A stretch of 59,882 nt of DNA from UBA5951 sp009936885 (GTDB lineage Bacteria; Pseudomonadota; Alphaproteobacteria; Puniceispirillales; Puniceispirillaceae). Position numbers and translations under genes: made by a program. This document shows, piece by piece, positions 18,224-26,631 of this stretch. The stretch spans positions 1 through 59,882 of the forward strand of contig CALKVA010000022.1 of NCBI GenBank assembly GCA_937996625.1. The letters run 5' to 3'. The notes under the pieces were generated by a model. That model was given only the letters and a program-made list of their open reading frames with translations, was not told the DNA's origin and made no database searches. Numbering within the stretch: the first letter of the stretch is position 1; each line of letters opens with the position of its first letter.

Positions 18224-19030
18224 TCAAGGCTTAAATGCCCCAATAAATTCAGCGATAAAAGAGATTTGATAATCTAGCATATGTTTGCCATAATGAACCT
18301 TCATTCCAGCTTGATTTGCAGCGTGAAGAAGCGCTGTTTCCTCTGGCTTCATAATAATATCGCATACTACGCACTCAGAATTCAAAGCAGTGATGCTAAA
18401 TGGAAGCGGATCATCAGGACGCAATCCAAGCGAGGTGGCATTAATCACATAATCATATCTTTCAAAATCTATTTGAGATTGCACAATACTGGAGAGTTTG
18501 TCGGTTTGTGTTACCGATTTCACAATTTCAACAACCTCATCAGCCTTATCATGACTTCTATTGACAATATCCAAGTTAGCAATTGGCTCAGTAACTAATT
18601 CAGCTGCAATAGCGCGTGCAGCCCCCCCTGCTCCGACAATCAGAATTTTTCTATGCTCCAGATCATTTCCATTATCCTTTAATCCTGAAACAAATCCAAC
18701 ACCGTCAAAATTATCACCATATAACCTGCCGTCCTTATCATACCGAAATGCATTGACAGCACCAGTTGCCCTGCCGCCAGGCCCTAGCTCGTCACATAGC
18801 TTCGCAATTTCTACTTTGTGAGGAATTGTAACCACCCCGCCACGCATATTTTCAATCCCGCGCATCGAATTCACACAAGCAGATAGATTAGACGGTGCGA
18901 CGTCTATTGGTATCATAACATGGTCGATACCTAATTCTTGAAATTTCCGATTAAACAGGCTAGGAGCTCGAACTTGCCCAGATGGATGGGCAAAAATTAC
19001 AAATATTTGAGTGGTACCTGATATCAACAT
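18224..19030 (-). CDS. shikimate dehydrogenase family protein, divergent substrate motif
   Basis: A 268-residue AroE-superfamily NAD(P)-dependent oxidoreductase. The catalytic Lys is in TIPHK and the catalytic Asp in GDNFDGVGF. The dinucleotide-binding loop is VGAGGAARAI, and the C-terminal DYQISF matches the family. The usual N-terminal SLSPxxHN motif, whose serines bind the shikimate carboxylate, is replaced by GQVRAPSLFN. This resembles AroE paralogues of uncertain substrate. It could therefore be the housekeeping AroE or a quinate/shikimate-like paralogue. It is the first gene after msrB, in the same orientation. Confidence 0.85.
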   Translation of the reverse strand: MLISGTTQIFVIFAHPSGQVRAPSLFNRKFQELGIDHVMIPIDVAPSNLSACVNSMRGIENMRGGVVTIPHKVEIAKLCDELGPGGRATGAVNAFRYDKDGRLYGDNFDGVGFVSGLKDNGNDLEHRKILIVGAGGAARAIAAELVTEPIANLDIVNRSHDKADEVVEIVKSVTQTDKLSSIVQSQIDFERYDYVINATSLGLRPDDPLPFSITALNSECVVCDIIMKPEETALLHAANQAGMKVHYGKHMLDYQISFIAEFIGAFKP

Positions 19031-19068
19031 ATTATATTAGCCTGCACTTTGGGTGGTGATTAATCTAA

Positions 19069-19470
19069 TTACGCGTCATCTTCGGGCTTAAAATCAAGCG
19101 AGGCAGAATTAATACAATATCTGAGTCCAGTAGGGTGTGGTCCATCGGGAAAAACATGCCCTAGGTGCGACTCGCATCTATCACAATGAACTTCTGTTCT
19201 CTGCATCATTAAGCTTCTATCCACTTTTTCCGCAACAAGACTAGAATGAGGTTGAGTAAAACTGGGCCAACCACTTCCCGATTCAAACTTATCGCTACTG
19301 TGGAATAAAGGAGCACCGCAACATACACATACATAATCACCCGCTTCGTGATGGTCCCAGTATTTACCTGTAAAGGCGCGTTCTGTTCCTTCTTGACGGG
19401 TTACATTATAGGTTTCAAGCGTTAATATTGAACGCCATTCCTTATCTGACTTTATAATCTTTTCACTCAT
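19069..19470 (-). CDS. msrB: peptide-methionine (R)-S-oxide reductase MsrB
   Basis: Repairs methionine-R-sulfoxide in proteins. The 133 residues have zinc cysteines Cys48/Cys51 and Cys96/Cys99, the conserved GSGWPSF segment, and the catalytic Cys119 in RYCINSASL. Its ATG directly follows the stop codon of the molybdenum hydroxylase gene (TAA-ATG), so translation is probably coupled. No MsrA gene is seen nearby. Confidence 0.97.
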   Translation of the reverse strand: MSEKIIKSDKEWRSILTLETYNVTRQEGTERAFTGKYWDHHEAGDYVCVCCGAPLFHSSDKFESGSGWPSFTQPHSSLVAEKVDRSLMMQRTEVHCDRCESHLGHVFPDGPHPTGLRYCINSASLDFKPEDDA

Positions 19471-21783
19471 TTAATCGCCTAACTTTTTTCTATTTTTCCA
19501 TATTTTTGAGAGCGTAACAGGCATATCAATATGCGCCACAGACAACGCATCACACATAGCAGAAACAACAGCTGACGGGGCACCAATTGTGCCTGCTTCA
19601 CCAACGCCTTTTACACCAAGGTAATTATTCTTGCATTTAGTATTATTTAGGTAATGAGATATCATGGTTAAGTGATCTGCGCGAGGCAACGTATAATCCA
19701 TAAGTGAGCCAGACAAGCATTGACCTGTTTCATCATACACTAAATTCTCATAAAGAGCTTGTCCAACCCCTTGGGCAATACCGCCATGGATCTGACCAGC
19801 AAGTGTATCAGGATTAATCACACCGCCCAGATCATCTGTGACAGTGTATTTTTTTATCTGAGGAACAAGAGTTGCCTTATCAATTTCAACTTCAACAATG
19901 TGGCATCCATATGGAAAACTAGGGCCATCAGTTGTATAGACATGCTTGATGTCAAAGGGATGCGGCTTATCTTCTGCAAAAAGCGTTTGAGCTAGATGCT
20001 CAATAGCTATTGTTTTATTTGAGTGTGCATGTCTGAATATGCCCTCCTCAAACACAAGTTCGCTTGGATCACATTCCAGAACATCGCTCGCTAACGGCTT
20101 GGCTCTTTCCAAAATCTGTTCCGCTGCTTGTGCAGTTGCAGACCCTTGAATGACGGTCATTCTAGCGCCGCCTGTATTTCCAGCTGGCGAGCGCTTGGAA
20201 TCACCTTGGATAACTTTTATTTTTTCGGCATCATATCCAAGCCTATCTGAGAAAATTTGTGTTAAGGTTGTCTGGTGGCCTTGGCCATTTTCCATTTGAG
20301 CTGCGTTGATAATAACGCACCCTTCCTCATCAAATCTTATATCAACGCCGCCATCCTTGCCATTACCGCAAGATTCAAGATATAGTGAAATACCAAGCCC
20401 TCTCAGGAAACCATTTTCAAGGCTATTTTTTTGTCTCTCCTTAAAACCAGAAACATCTGCATTTTTTAGAGCTGCATTGAACAAAGCGGGCATATCGCCT
20501 GAATCAATTGTGCCACTGCACACTGTCTTATACGGTATTTGCTCTGGCTGAATTAAATTCGCCTTACGAACTTCAATACGGTCAAGCTTAAGATCAAACG
20601 CTATCTTATCCATCAAGCGCTCCATCATATAATTAGCCTCTGGACGCCCCGCCCCCCTGTAAGCGTCAATAGCTGGGGTGTTTGTTACAACTCCTGTCAC
20701 CTCGAAACTAACAAATGCAATGTCATATAGGGTTGTAAGTGTACGACAGGTTGATTTTGTAGGTACATATATTCCAAAATTGGACAGCCAGCTTCCTAGA
20801 TTTGCTTGGTTTTTAAACTGCAGGGCTTTTATTTTCCCTGTATTAGAAACCAACGCTTTAGCAGAGCTCTGTACATCACGGCCTTGAAGGTCACTTACAA
20901 AACCCTCTGATCTGTCTTGTTGCCATCTAACTGTACTACGCAATTTCTGAGCTGCCCAGCTTACACACAACTGTTCTGGATGAAGAAATATCTTGTACCC
21001 AAAGCCGCCACCAACATTCCCAGAGCGCAAATGCACTTTTTCTCGCGGGAGATTCAATGCCTTAGAAATTTGCCTTGATAGGCTAACAGTTCCCTGTGTT
21101 CCGCACCAAATAAGCAATTCATCTTCATTTTTTGTATCTGGATGCGGCATTGCTATTATCTGCCTCATCTCCATTGCATTTGGTGCTATTCTGTTATTAA
21201 TAACAGATAATTCGACGATTGAGTCATCTGGCATGCATGCTGTTTCAAATTGCTGCATAGTCTCATCATGATTGCCTGCTTGCCAATGGAACACCTGATT
21301 ACCAGGATATTGAGTATAAAGCTGTGGCGCATTTGGCGCCAGAGCAGATTTAGTATCAACAACTGCAGGCATCGCATCATATTCAATCTCTATCAGCTCT
21401 GCTGCATCATGTGCTTGCTCTTTGGTTTCTGCTACTACCATCGCAACAATATCACCTGCACATCGCACAACCCCGCGAGCCATAGGTGGTCTTGCAGACG
21501 GAGATATTTCACTCCCATCAGAATTTGTTACCAAATCCAAACATTCAATTTCACCGATATTCTCATCATCTAATTCTTTTTGTGTTGCTATTAGTTGAAC
21601 ACCTGAAAGCTTTGATGCTTCTCCGAAATTAATATGCTTTACGTTTGCATGGGCATGGGCTGAGCGAACAAAATGTATCGCCATCCCCTCCCCTACATTT
21701 ACATCATCTGTAAAATTGCCAGTGCCTGTAATAAGCACTTTATCCTCAACTCTTTTTACTGCCTGTCCGATGCCGAATTTCAA
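19471..21783 (-). CDS. xanthine dehydrogenase/CO dehydrogenase family molybdopterin-binding (large) subunit, form II
   Basis: About 770 residues of the molybdenum hydroxylase large subunit family. The active-site loop AYRGAGRPE near residue 371 is the form II signature, not the AYRCSFR of true CO dehydrogenases. The catalytic glutamate is in GVGEAGTIGAPS near residue 728. The likely start is the TTG at 21783, which has GGAG eight bases upstream and gives KFGIGQAVKRVED. Another TTG 13 codons earlier is possible. The FAD and [2Fe-2S] subunits that normally sit beside this gene are absent. The substrate, perhaps an aldehyde or purine, is unknown. Confidence 0.9.
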   Translation of the reverse strand: MKFGIGQAVKRVEDKVLITGTGNFTDDVNVGEGMAIHFVRSAHAHANVKHINFGEASKLSGVQLIATQKELDDENIGEIECLDLVTNSDGSEISPSARPPMARGVVRCAGDIVAMVVAETKEQAHDAAELIEIEYDAMPAVVDTKSALAPNAPQLYTQYPGNQVFHWQAGNHDETMQQFETACMPDDSIVELSVINNRIAPNAMEMRQIIAMPHPDTKNEDELLIWCGTQGTVSLSRQISKALNLPREKVHLRSGNVGGGFGYKIFLHPEQLCVSWAAQKLRSTVRWQQDRSEGFVSDLQGRDVQSSAKALVSNTGKIKALQFKNQANLGSWLSNFGIYVPTKSTCRTLTTLYDIAFVSFEVTGVVTNTPAIDAYRGAGRPEANYMMERLMDKIAFDLKLDRIEVRKANLIQPEQIPYKTVCSGTIDSGDMPALFNAALKNADVSGFKERQKNSLENGFLRGLGISLYLESCGNGKDGGVDIRFDEEGCVIINAAQMENGQGHQTTLTQIFSDRLGYDAEKIKVIQGDSKRSPAGNTGGARMTVIQGSATAQAAEQILERAKPLASDVLECDPSELVFEEGIFRHAHSNKTIAIEHLAQTLFAEDKPHPFDIKHVYTTDGPSFPYGCHIVEVEIDKATLVPQIKKYTVTDDLGGVINPDTLAGQIHGGIAQGVGQALYENLVYDETGQCLSGSLMDYTLPRADHLTMISHYLNNTKCKNNYLGVKGVGEAGTIGAPSAVVSAMCDALSVAHIDMPVTLSKIWKNRKKLGD

Positions 21784-21852
21784 TTTTTTCTCTCCAAGGT
21801 AAATGCGATATATCGAGTTCAAATCATTCTTCTATATGGATTTTGATTATAA

Positions 21853-22464
21853 TTATTTCAAGGAAAAGTCACGCCAACCTAAATGAATTCTAAAAATTGT
21901 CGAAATCCAGCATAAACAGCCAAACGATAATGCAAAGATAGAAAACAAAGACGGAAAACACAATATCGTGATGATGAATATAAGCGTCTCAGTTCCTTCG
22001 ATAAGTCCGCCAAGATAGTAAAAACTTTTTTGAGTTAATAAACCCTTCTTTTTTTCACATAATTGTGCATGCATAATACCATAAGCCAGAAAACTGGTTC
22101 CGGTGCCAACAAAACTAAAAATAACAAAACACGCAGCAAAACTATTGCCCTTATCATAAACTGCAAAGGCAAATGGGATTGCGCTATAAATTATGAAATC
22201 AAAAACAATATCTAAAAAACCACCTCTATAAGTTGGCTTATCAGCTCTTGCGATAGCACCGTCTAAACCATCCATAATTCTGTTTATAATAAAGAAAACA
22301 AGTGCCAGAGAAAAATATCCAAACCCTATCAGGCAAGCCGCAATAAGACCAAAAACAAACCCTATAATGCTTGCGACATCTGCAGAGATACCAGCTTTAA
22401 TAGCAATCGAAGCAAGAGAGGATAGCACCGGCTGTGTAAGCGTTTGTAGTTTCTTATCAAGCAT
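21853..22464 (-). CDS. CDP-alcohol phosphatidyltransferase family membrane protein
   Basis: A 203-residue integral membrane enzyme with about six hydrophobic segments. The CDP-alcohol phosphotransferase signature is complete: Asp65, Asp68-Gly69, Ala72-Arg73, Gly81, Asp85 and Asp89. The family transfers a phosphatidyl group from CDP-diacylglycerol, or a related group, to an alcohol. The adjacent Psd-like gene 22 bp upstream suggests a phosphatidylserine-synthase-type role. However, the short length and sequence are not typical PssA, so the product is uncertain. Confidence 0.85.
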   Translation of the reverse strand: MLDKKLQTLTQPVLSSLASIAIKAGISADVASIIGFVFGLIAACLIGFGYFSLALVFFIINRIMDGLDGAIARADKPTYRGGFLDIVFDFIIYSAIPFAFAVYDKGNSFAACFVIFSFVGTGTSFLAYGIMHAQLCEKKKGLLTQKSFYYLGGLIEGTETLIFIITILCFPSLFSIFALSFGCLCWISTIFRIHLGWRDFSLK

Positions 22465-22486
22465 TTAAATGCAACCTATATTTTTA

Positions 22487-23152
22487 TTAGAGTTGCCTTG
22501 CAAGAACCGTTTTTCCAGCGATACAAAATTCTCCTAAATTTACCATAATCTCATAATTACTTGGAACAATAATATCCAAATCACCATGCAAGAGTGAGAT
22601 AGCTATCGGAATACCAGCTTCAATCACTCTTCCCTCAGATATTGGACTTGCAAGATATCGCGCTAACGGCCTTCCCCAAATAATAAGTGATATATCGTTC
22701 TGCGTATTTGCTTCACCTGGAATATCATCTTGTATTACGGAGATTTCACGTCTTGCATTCAAGTTAGAGGCATTAAGAATATCTGCAGGTAAAAACAATC
22801 CATCTATGAACATATTAATGTCAATTCTGCCATGGCACGGCATTAAGATAAGTTTGTTAGAATGAATTTGTTGCGCAATACGAACGATTTTTTTCCCTGA
22901 CGTTGTCTCTATAGAAGTGACAAGACCATCCATTGGAACAAAAATATCTGTACGTCCAGCAGCTGATAATGCTGATATCTCTGGCGGTTTGGTTACATAT
23001 ACAACCCATAATAATATCAAAAGACCAAGCATGCCAAAAGGAAGCCACAAAAACCCAAGCACACTTACCACAAGACCTGTAATTATTCGCACCGGCATTG
23101 CAGGAGATTGGGAGTCAAGTGACACCTTGAAATAATCACTAATTTTATTCAT
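22487..23152 (-). CDS. phosphatidylserine decarboxylase-like protein without the pyruvoyl serine
   Basis: A 221-residue protein with hydrophobic segments at about 21-54, resembling the short Psd family of alphaproteobacteria. The FVPMDG segment (71-76) matches the conserved P-x-DG, and the C-terminus ends in IAGKTVLA like active Psd. The self-cleavage motif Gly-Ser-Arg/Thr, whose Ser becomes the pyruvoyl group, aligns with His189-Gly190-Asp191, so the serine is absent. The VHxNR segment is also not recognisable. It may be a pseudoenzyme or a diverged enzyme. It is expressed with the CDP-alcohol phosphatidyltransferase gene. Confidence 0.75.
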   Translation of the reverse strand: MNKISDYFKVSLDSQSPAMPVRIITGLVVSVLGFLWLPFGMLGLLILLWVVYVTKPPEISALSAAGRTDIFVPMDGLVTSIETTSGKKIVRIAQQIHSNKLILMPCHGRIDINMFIDGLFLPADILNASNLNARREISVIQDDIPGEANTQNDISLIIWGRPLARYLASPISEGRVIEAGIPIAISLLHGDLDIIVPSNYEIMVNLGEFCIAGKTVLARQL

Positions 23153-23206
23153 TTCAATCTGACCTATAAACAGCTACGCACAAGCACCATTGTTAAATCT
23201 GGAGCA

Positions 23207-24541
23207 TTAATCTGGAATTGCAAATATCTGATTGGGAAATATTAGATCGGGGTCATTTATGCGCCCATTGTTACGTTTGAATATATCAACATAGCGAACA
23301 CCTTGTCCATAGGCTCTATACGCTATTCGCCATAACGCATCCCCTTTATGAATAACCATCATTTCACTTCCATCTTCTCCAATTGCAAGCGCTTCTAAAC
23401 TAACATTAATAGATGATGTCTTAATGACTATTCCGTTTTTATCAATTAATTCAGCTAGTAAAGGATATTTTCTATTTGGTTTCATTAATGCTTCTACGAC
23501 CATACTCCACCGATAGGCTTCATTGTCTGTGGATGCTTTATCTAATTCAATTGAAGTGATAAATTGTTCGTCAAAATAAGCTTGTATTGAATACCCACCG
23601 CTAGCAAATCCAGAAAATCTTAACGTTGACTTATTCTCCCATGATAGGCTTCTAATTTGAATGAATTCTGGTTCTGCTTCGATGTTTGAGATTTGATCCG
23701 CAGTATCAAGAACAGATGCCACCGAGCGCAACCGCTCTTCATCTGTTCCATCATTAAACACAATTCTTGTATCCCCTGATTTAATTGTCGCTTGTTTTTC
23801 TGTAAACTGATTAGGGGTCTGAACAATTACAGGGATTGATGTGTCTGATTTTGGTACAAACACCACAAGTGGCTTGTCTTGCTTATTCTCTTCTATATCA
23901 ATTACTACGGCTAAATCTGCTATTTCTGCATCTTGTGATTGCTGGGTAGAGGGTCCAGAATTAGGTTCAGCTGTGAGCGGTAACGCCTCATTTGCATCAA
24001 ACTTTGGATTATCCAACTTAGGCGGGTTCTGGCTCACAGGTTCTGTTAAAACTGTAAGCGAGAGTTTGTTAGTTTCTTGCTTATGGGCTTCATCAGCATT
24101 TGGTTTAATAGCAAGCTGAATAAAGTGAGAGCCAGCCTCAAACATGGTCTCAGGAATGGCAACCCAATCCCCTTTTTCATTAATGATTGCTTCTGCAATA
24201 ACGATATCCCCGTTAAATAAAAGCACTGTTCGCCCTGCTGGCCCTACACCGCCAAACACGCTGGTGCCGTCTGGGCTTACTTGCGCCATTGTCACCTGTA
24301 ATTTGGTTTGCTCTTCTTGCTGGGTAGTTGCTGTTAAGGCGTTTTCTGACTTGTTTAAGTCGCTATCTGCACCTAAATCCACTGAGGTATCTGGCTTGGA
24401 GGTTTCTGAGTTTTTTTCTTCTCTATTTAACTCAATCAAAATCTCATCACTTTTTTCAGTCTGGTAACTCGGAACCGCAAAAAACGTTCCGACTAATAAA
24501 ACACTAACCAAACCAAGAAACCATAAAAACGAATTTTTCAT
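23207..24541 (-). CDS. LysM domain cell-envelope protein
   Basis: 444 residues. An N-terminal hydrophobic signal or anchor lies at about residues 5-24. An acidic, Ser/Thr/Gln-rich linker follows, then segments with repeated beta-strand character around 85-170 and 290-385 that look Ig-like. The C-terminal LysM domain (about 393-444) contains IHKGDALWRIAYRAYG and FPNQIFAIPD. It is probably exported and binds peptidoglycan; the enzymatic role, if any, is unknown. It is the first gene of the minus-strand run down to pepN, divergent from the LOG gene. Confidence 0.85.
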   Translation of the reverse strand: MKNSFLWFLGLVSVLLVGTFFAVPSYQTEKSDEILIELNREEKNSETSKPDTSVDLGADSDLNKSENALTATTQQEEQTKLQVTMAQVSPDGTSVFGGVGPAGRTVLLFNGDIVIAEAIINEKGDWVAIPETMFEAGSHFIQLAIKPNADEAHKQETNKLSLTVLTEPVSQNPPKLDNPKFDANEALPLTAEPNSGPSTQQSQDAEIADLAVVIDIEENKQDKPLVVFVPKSDTSIPVIVQTPNQFTEKQATIKSGDTRIVFNDGTDEERLRSVASVLDTADQISNIEAEPEFIQIRSLSWENKSTLRFSGFASGGYSIQAYFDEQFITSIELDKASTDNEAYRWSMVVEALMKPNRKYPLLAELIDKNGIVIKTSSINVSLEALAIGEDGSEMMVIHKGDALWRIAYRAYGQGVRYVDIFKRNNGRINDPDLIFPNQIFAIPD

Positions 24542-24623
24542 TAATTAGCTCCTAGCTAACAAATACAAATTGATGATAAGATACAAATAGCGTTTAGGCA
24601 AAATTTTTTATTGATGATGATAC

Positions 24624-25166
24624 ATGAAAACAATATGTGCATTTGCGGGTGCTGCCAAGGGCAGATCACCCCAATTTTCAAGTGAAGCTTATCGATTAGG
24701 ACAAATGATAGGCGCCAGAGGTCATAAAATAATTTATGGCGGCGGTAGAACAGGCCTAATGGGCGCTTTCGCAGATGGCGCTTTATTGGCTGGTGCGGAT
24801 GTAACCGGTATCATTCCAGAGTTTCTAGATAATCATGAAGTTGGGCATAAGGGTATTGGCGAGTTGATCATCACAAATACCATGCATGAGCGAAAATCCT
24901 CTATGTATAAAGATGCAACTGACTTTGTTGTTCTGCCTGGCGGGCTTGGCTCACTTGATGAAACGATGGAAGTCTTAACATGGTACCAGCTAAAGCTTCT
25001 AAATGCTAAAGTACATATATTCGACCTTGATGGATATTGGCAGCCTTTACATGAAATGCTCTCTCATATTGTTGAACAAGGTTTCATGCATAGCACTAAC
25101 TTAGATCATATTTTTTGGGCAAAAACTGCCGATGAGTTGATAGCCAAACTCGAAGACACTCACTAG
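24624..25166 (+). CDS. LOG family protein (nucleoside 5'-monophosphate phosphoribohydrolase)
   Basis: A 180-residue Rossmann-like protein of the TIGR00730/LOG family. Motifs are GGGRTGLMGAFADGAL, MHERKSSMY and PGGLGSLDE, the last a close form of the catalytic PGGxGTxxE. Members release ribose 5-phosphate from cytokinin or other nucleoside monophosphates. In bacteria the physiological role is often nucleotide salvage or unknown. The usual N-terminal CGSS is replaced by AGAAKGRSP. It is divergent from the LysM gene with 82 bp between. Confidence 0.92.
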   Translation: MKTICAFAGAAKGRSPQFSSEAYRLGQMIGARGHKIIYGGGRTGLMGAFADGALLAGADVTGIIPEFLDNHEVGHKGIGELIITNTMHERKSSMYKDATDFVVLPGGLGSLDETMEVLTWYQLKLLNAKVHIFDLDGYWQPLHEMLSHIVEQGFMHSTNLDHIFWAKTADELIAKLEDTH

Positions 25167-25209
25167 GCAAAATAAATTCATAAATAACGTTCTGATTTAA
25201 CGTCTAATT

Positions 25210-25254
25210 ATTGAAATTCTTATGTAAATTGTCTATCCTCTCCATAATTTCAAT
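25210..25254. repeat. 9-bp inverted repeat upstream of icd
   Basis: Perfect arms ATTGAAATT and AATTTCAAT are separated by 27 bp, between the LOG gene and icd. It could be an operator. There is no T-run supporting a terminator. Confidence 0.35.
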
Positions 25255-25344
25255 TATGCTTTTTTATAAATTCAAAATTTTACTCACGCCTATTCAAAAT
25301 TTACAATAAACGTATAAAATACGACGATTTTTTGGGGGTCAATC

Positions 25345-26559
25345 ATGACAAAAATTAAAGTCTTAAATCCGATAGTGGAAATGGATGGGGACGAGATGAC
25401 TCGTATCATCTGGCAAAAAATTAAAGATAAACTTATTCATCCATATTTGGATGTCGATTTAAAATATTATGACCTTGGCATTGAGGCGAGAGACAAGACC
25501 GACGACCAAATTACAATTGACGCCGCTGATGCAGTCAAAAAATATAGAGTGGGCGTCAAATGCGCTACTATAACGCCTGATGAGCAGCGTGTAGAAGAGT
25601 TTGATCTCAAACGCATGTATAAATCCCCAAATGGTACAATCAGAAATATCCTTGGCGGAACTGTTTTCAGACAACCTATTATTGCTAAAAATGTACCAAG
25701 GCTCGTACCTGGTTGGACACAGCCAATTGTTATTGGAAGACATGCATTTGGCGACCAATATCGTGCAACAGACATGGTAATTAAAGGGCCTGGTAAACTT
25801 ACAATGACGTTTCAACCAGCAGATGGAAGTGACGCAATAAGCCATGAAGTTTATGATTTTCCAGATGGGGGTGTTGCCATGGCCATGTATAATCTAGATG
25901 AATCTATAAGAGGATTTGCAAGAGCATGTATGAATTATGGCCTTGACCTTGGTTGGCCTGTTTATATGTCTACCAAAAACACTATTATGAAAGCATATGA
26001 TGGTCGCTTTAAGGACCTCTTTGAAGAAGTATTTCAGAGCGAATTTAAAGATAAGTTCGAAAAAGCAGGTCTTACCTATGAGCACAGATTAATCGATGAT
26101 ATGGTAGCATGTGCTATGAAATGGAGCGGCGGTTATGTGTGGGCTTGTAAAAATTACGATGGTGACGTGCAATCTGATACTGTTGCACAAGGGTATGGAT
26201 CACTTGGTTTAATGACTTCTGTATTAATGACCCCAGATGGACAAACAATCGAGGCCGAGGCAGCACATGGAACGGTCACGCGTCATTATCGTCAACACCA
26301 AAAAGGCGAGAAAACATCAACAAACCCAATCGCTTCTATTTTTGCTTGGACAAGAGGGCTTAGTTATCGCGGAAAATTTGATGATACACCAGAGGTCGTA
26401 AAATTCGCTGAAACACTTGAAAATGTTTGTATCAAAACGATAGAAAGTGGAAAAATGACCAAAGACCTTGCCATCTTGATAAGTGCCAGTCAGCCTTTCC
26501 AAACAACGGACGAGTTTCTTGATACGCTGGATGTTAATCTGCAAAAAGAAATGTCTTAA
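25345..26559 (+). CDS. icd: NADP-dependent isocitrate dehydrogenase
   Basis: TCA-cycle enzyme converting isocitrate to 2-oxoglutarate with NADPH formation, 404 residues. It is the homodimeric eukaryote-like subfamily usual in alphaproteobacteria, shown by IVEMDGDEMTRIIW, NGTIRNILGGTVFR, the DDMVA metal site and EAAHGTVTRHYR for NADP and substrate. The product 2-oxoglutarate is the carbon signal read by GlnB. A G-run GGGGG sits just upstream of the ATG. It is convergent with alaS across a shared terminator. Confidence 0.98.
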   Translation: MTKIKVLNPIVEMDGDEMTRIIWQKIKDKLIHPYLDVDLKYYDLGIEARDKTDDQITIDAADAVKKYRVGVKCATITPDEQRVEEFDLKRMYKSPNGTIRNILGGTVFRQPIIAKNVPRLVPGWTQPIVIGRHAFGDQYRATDMVIKGPGKLTMTFQPADGSDAISHEVYDFPDGGVAMAMYNLDESIRGFARACMNYGLDLGWPVYMSTKNTIMKAYDGRFKDLFEEVFQSEFKDKFEKAGLTYEHRLIDDMVACAMKWSGGYVWACKNYDGDVQSDTVAQGYGSLGLMTSVLMTPDGQTIEAEAAHGTVTRHYRQHQKGEKTSTNPIASIFAWTRGLSYRGKFDDTPEVVKFAETLENVCIKTIESGKMTKDLAILISASQPFQTTDEFLDTLDVNLQKEMS

Positions 26560-26594
26560 TCTAATGCCTTAATCTAGCGCAACACATTGAATCT

Positions 26595-26627
26595 AAAAAA
26601 ACGAAGTATATACTGCTTCGTTTTTTT
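26595..26627. terminator. bidirectional intrinsic terminator between icd and alaS
   Basis: An 11-bp stem AAAAAACGAAG / CTTCGTTTTTT with a nine-base loop has T-runs in both directions. It can end icd (plus) and alaS (minus, stop at 26632). Confidence 0.9.
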
Positions 26628-26631
26628 GTGC

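Noticed and set aside
21250..21573. Plus-strand open frame inside the molybdenum hydroxylase gene
   Set aside because: Antisense shadow of a clearly conserved gene; no domain.
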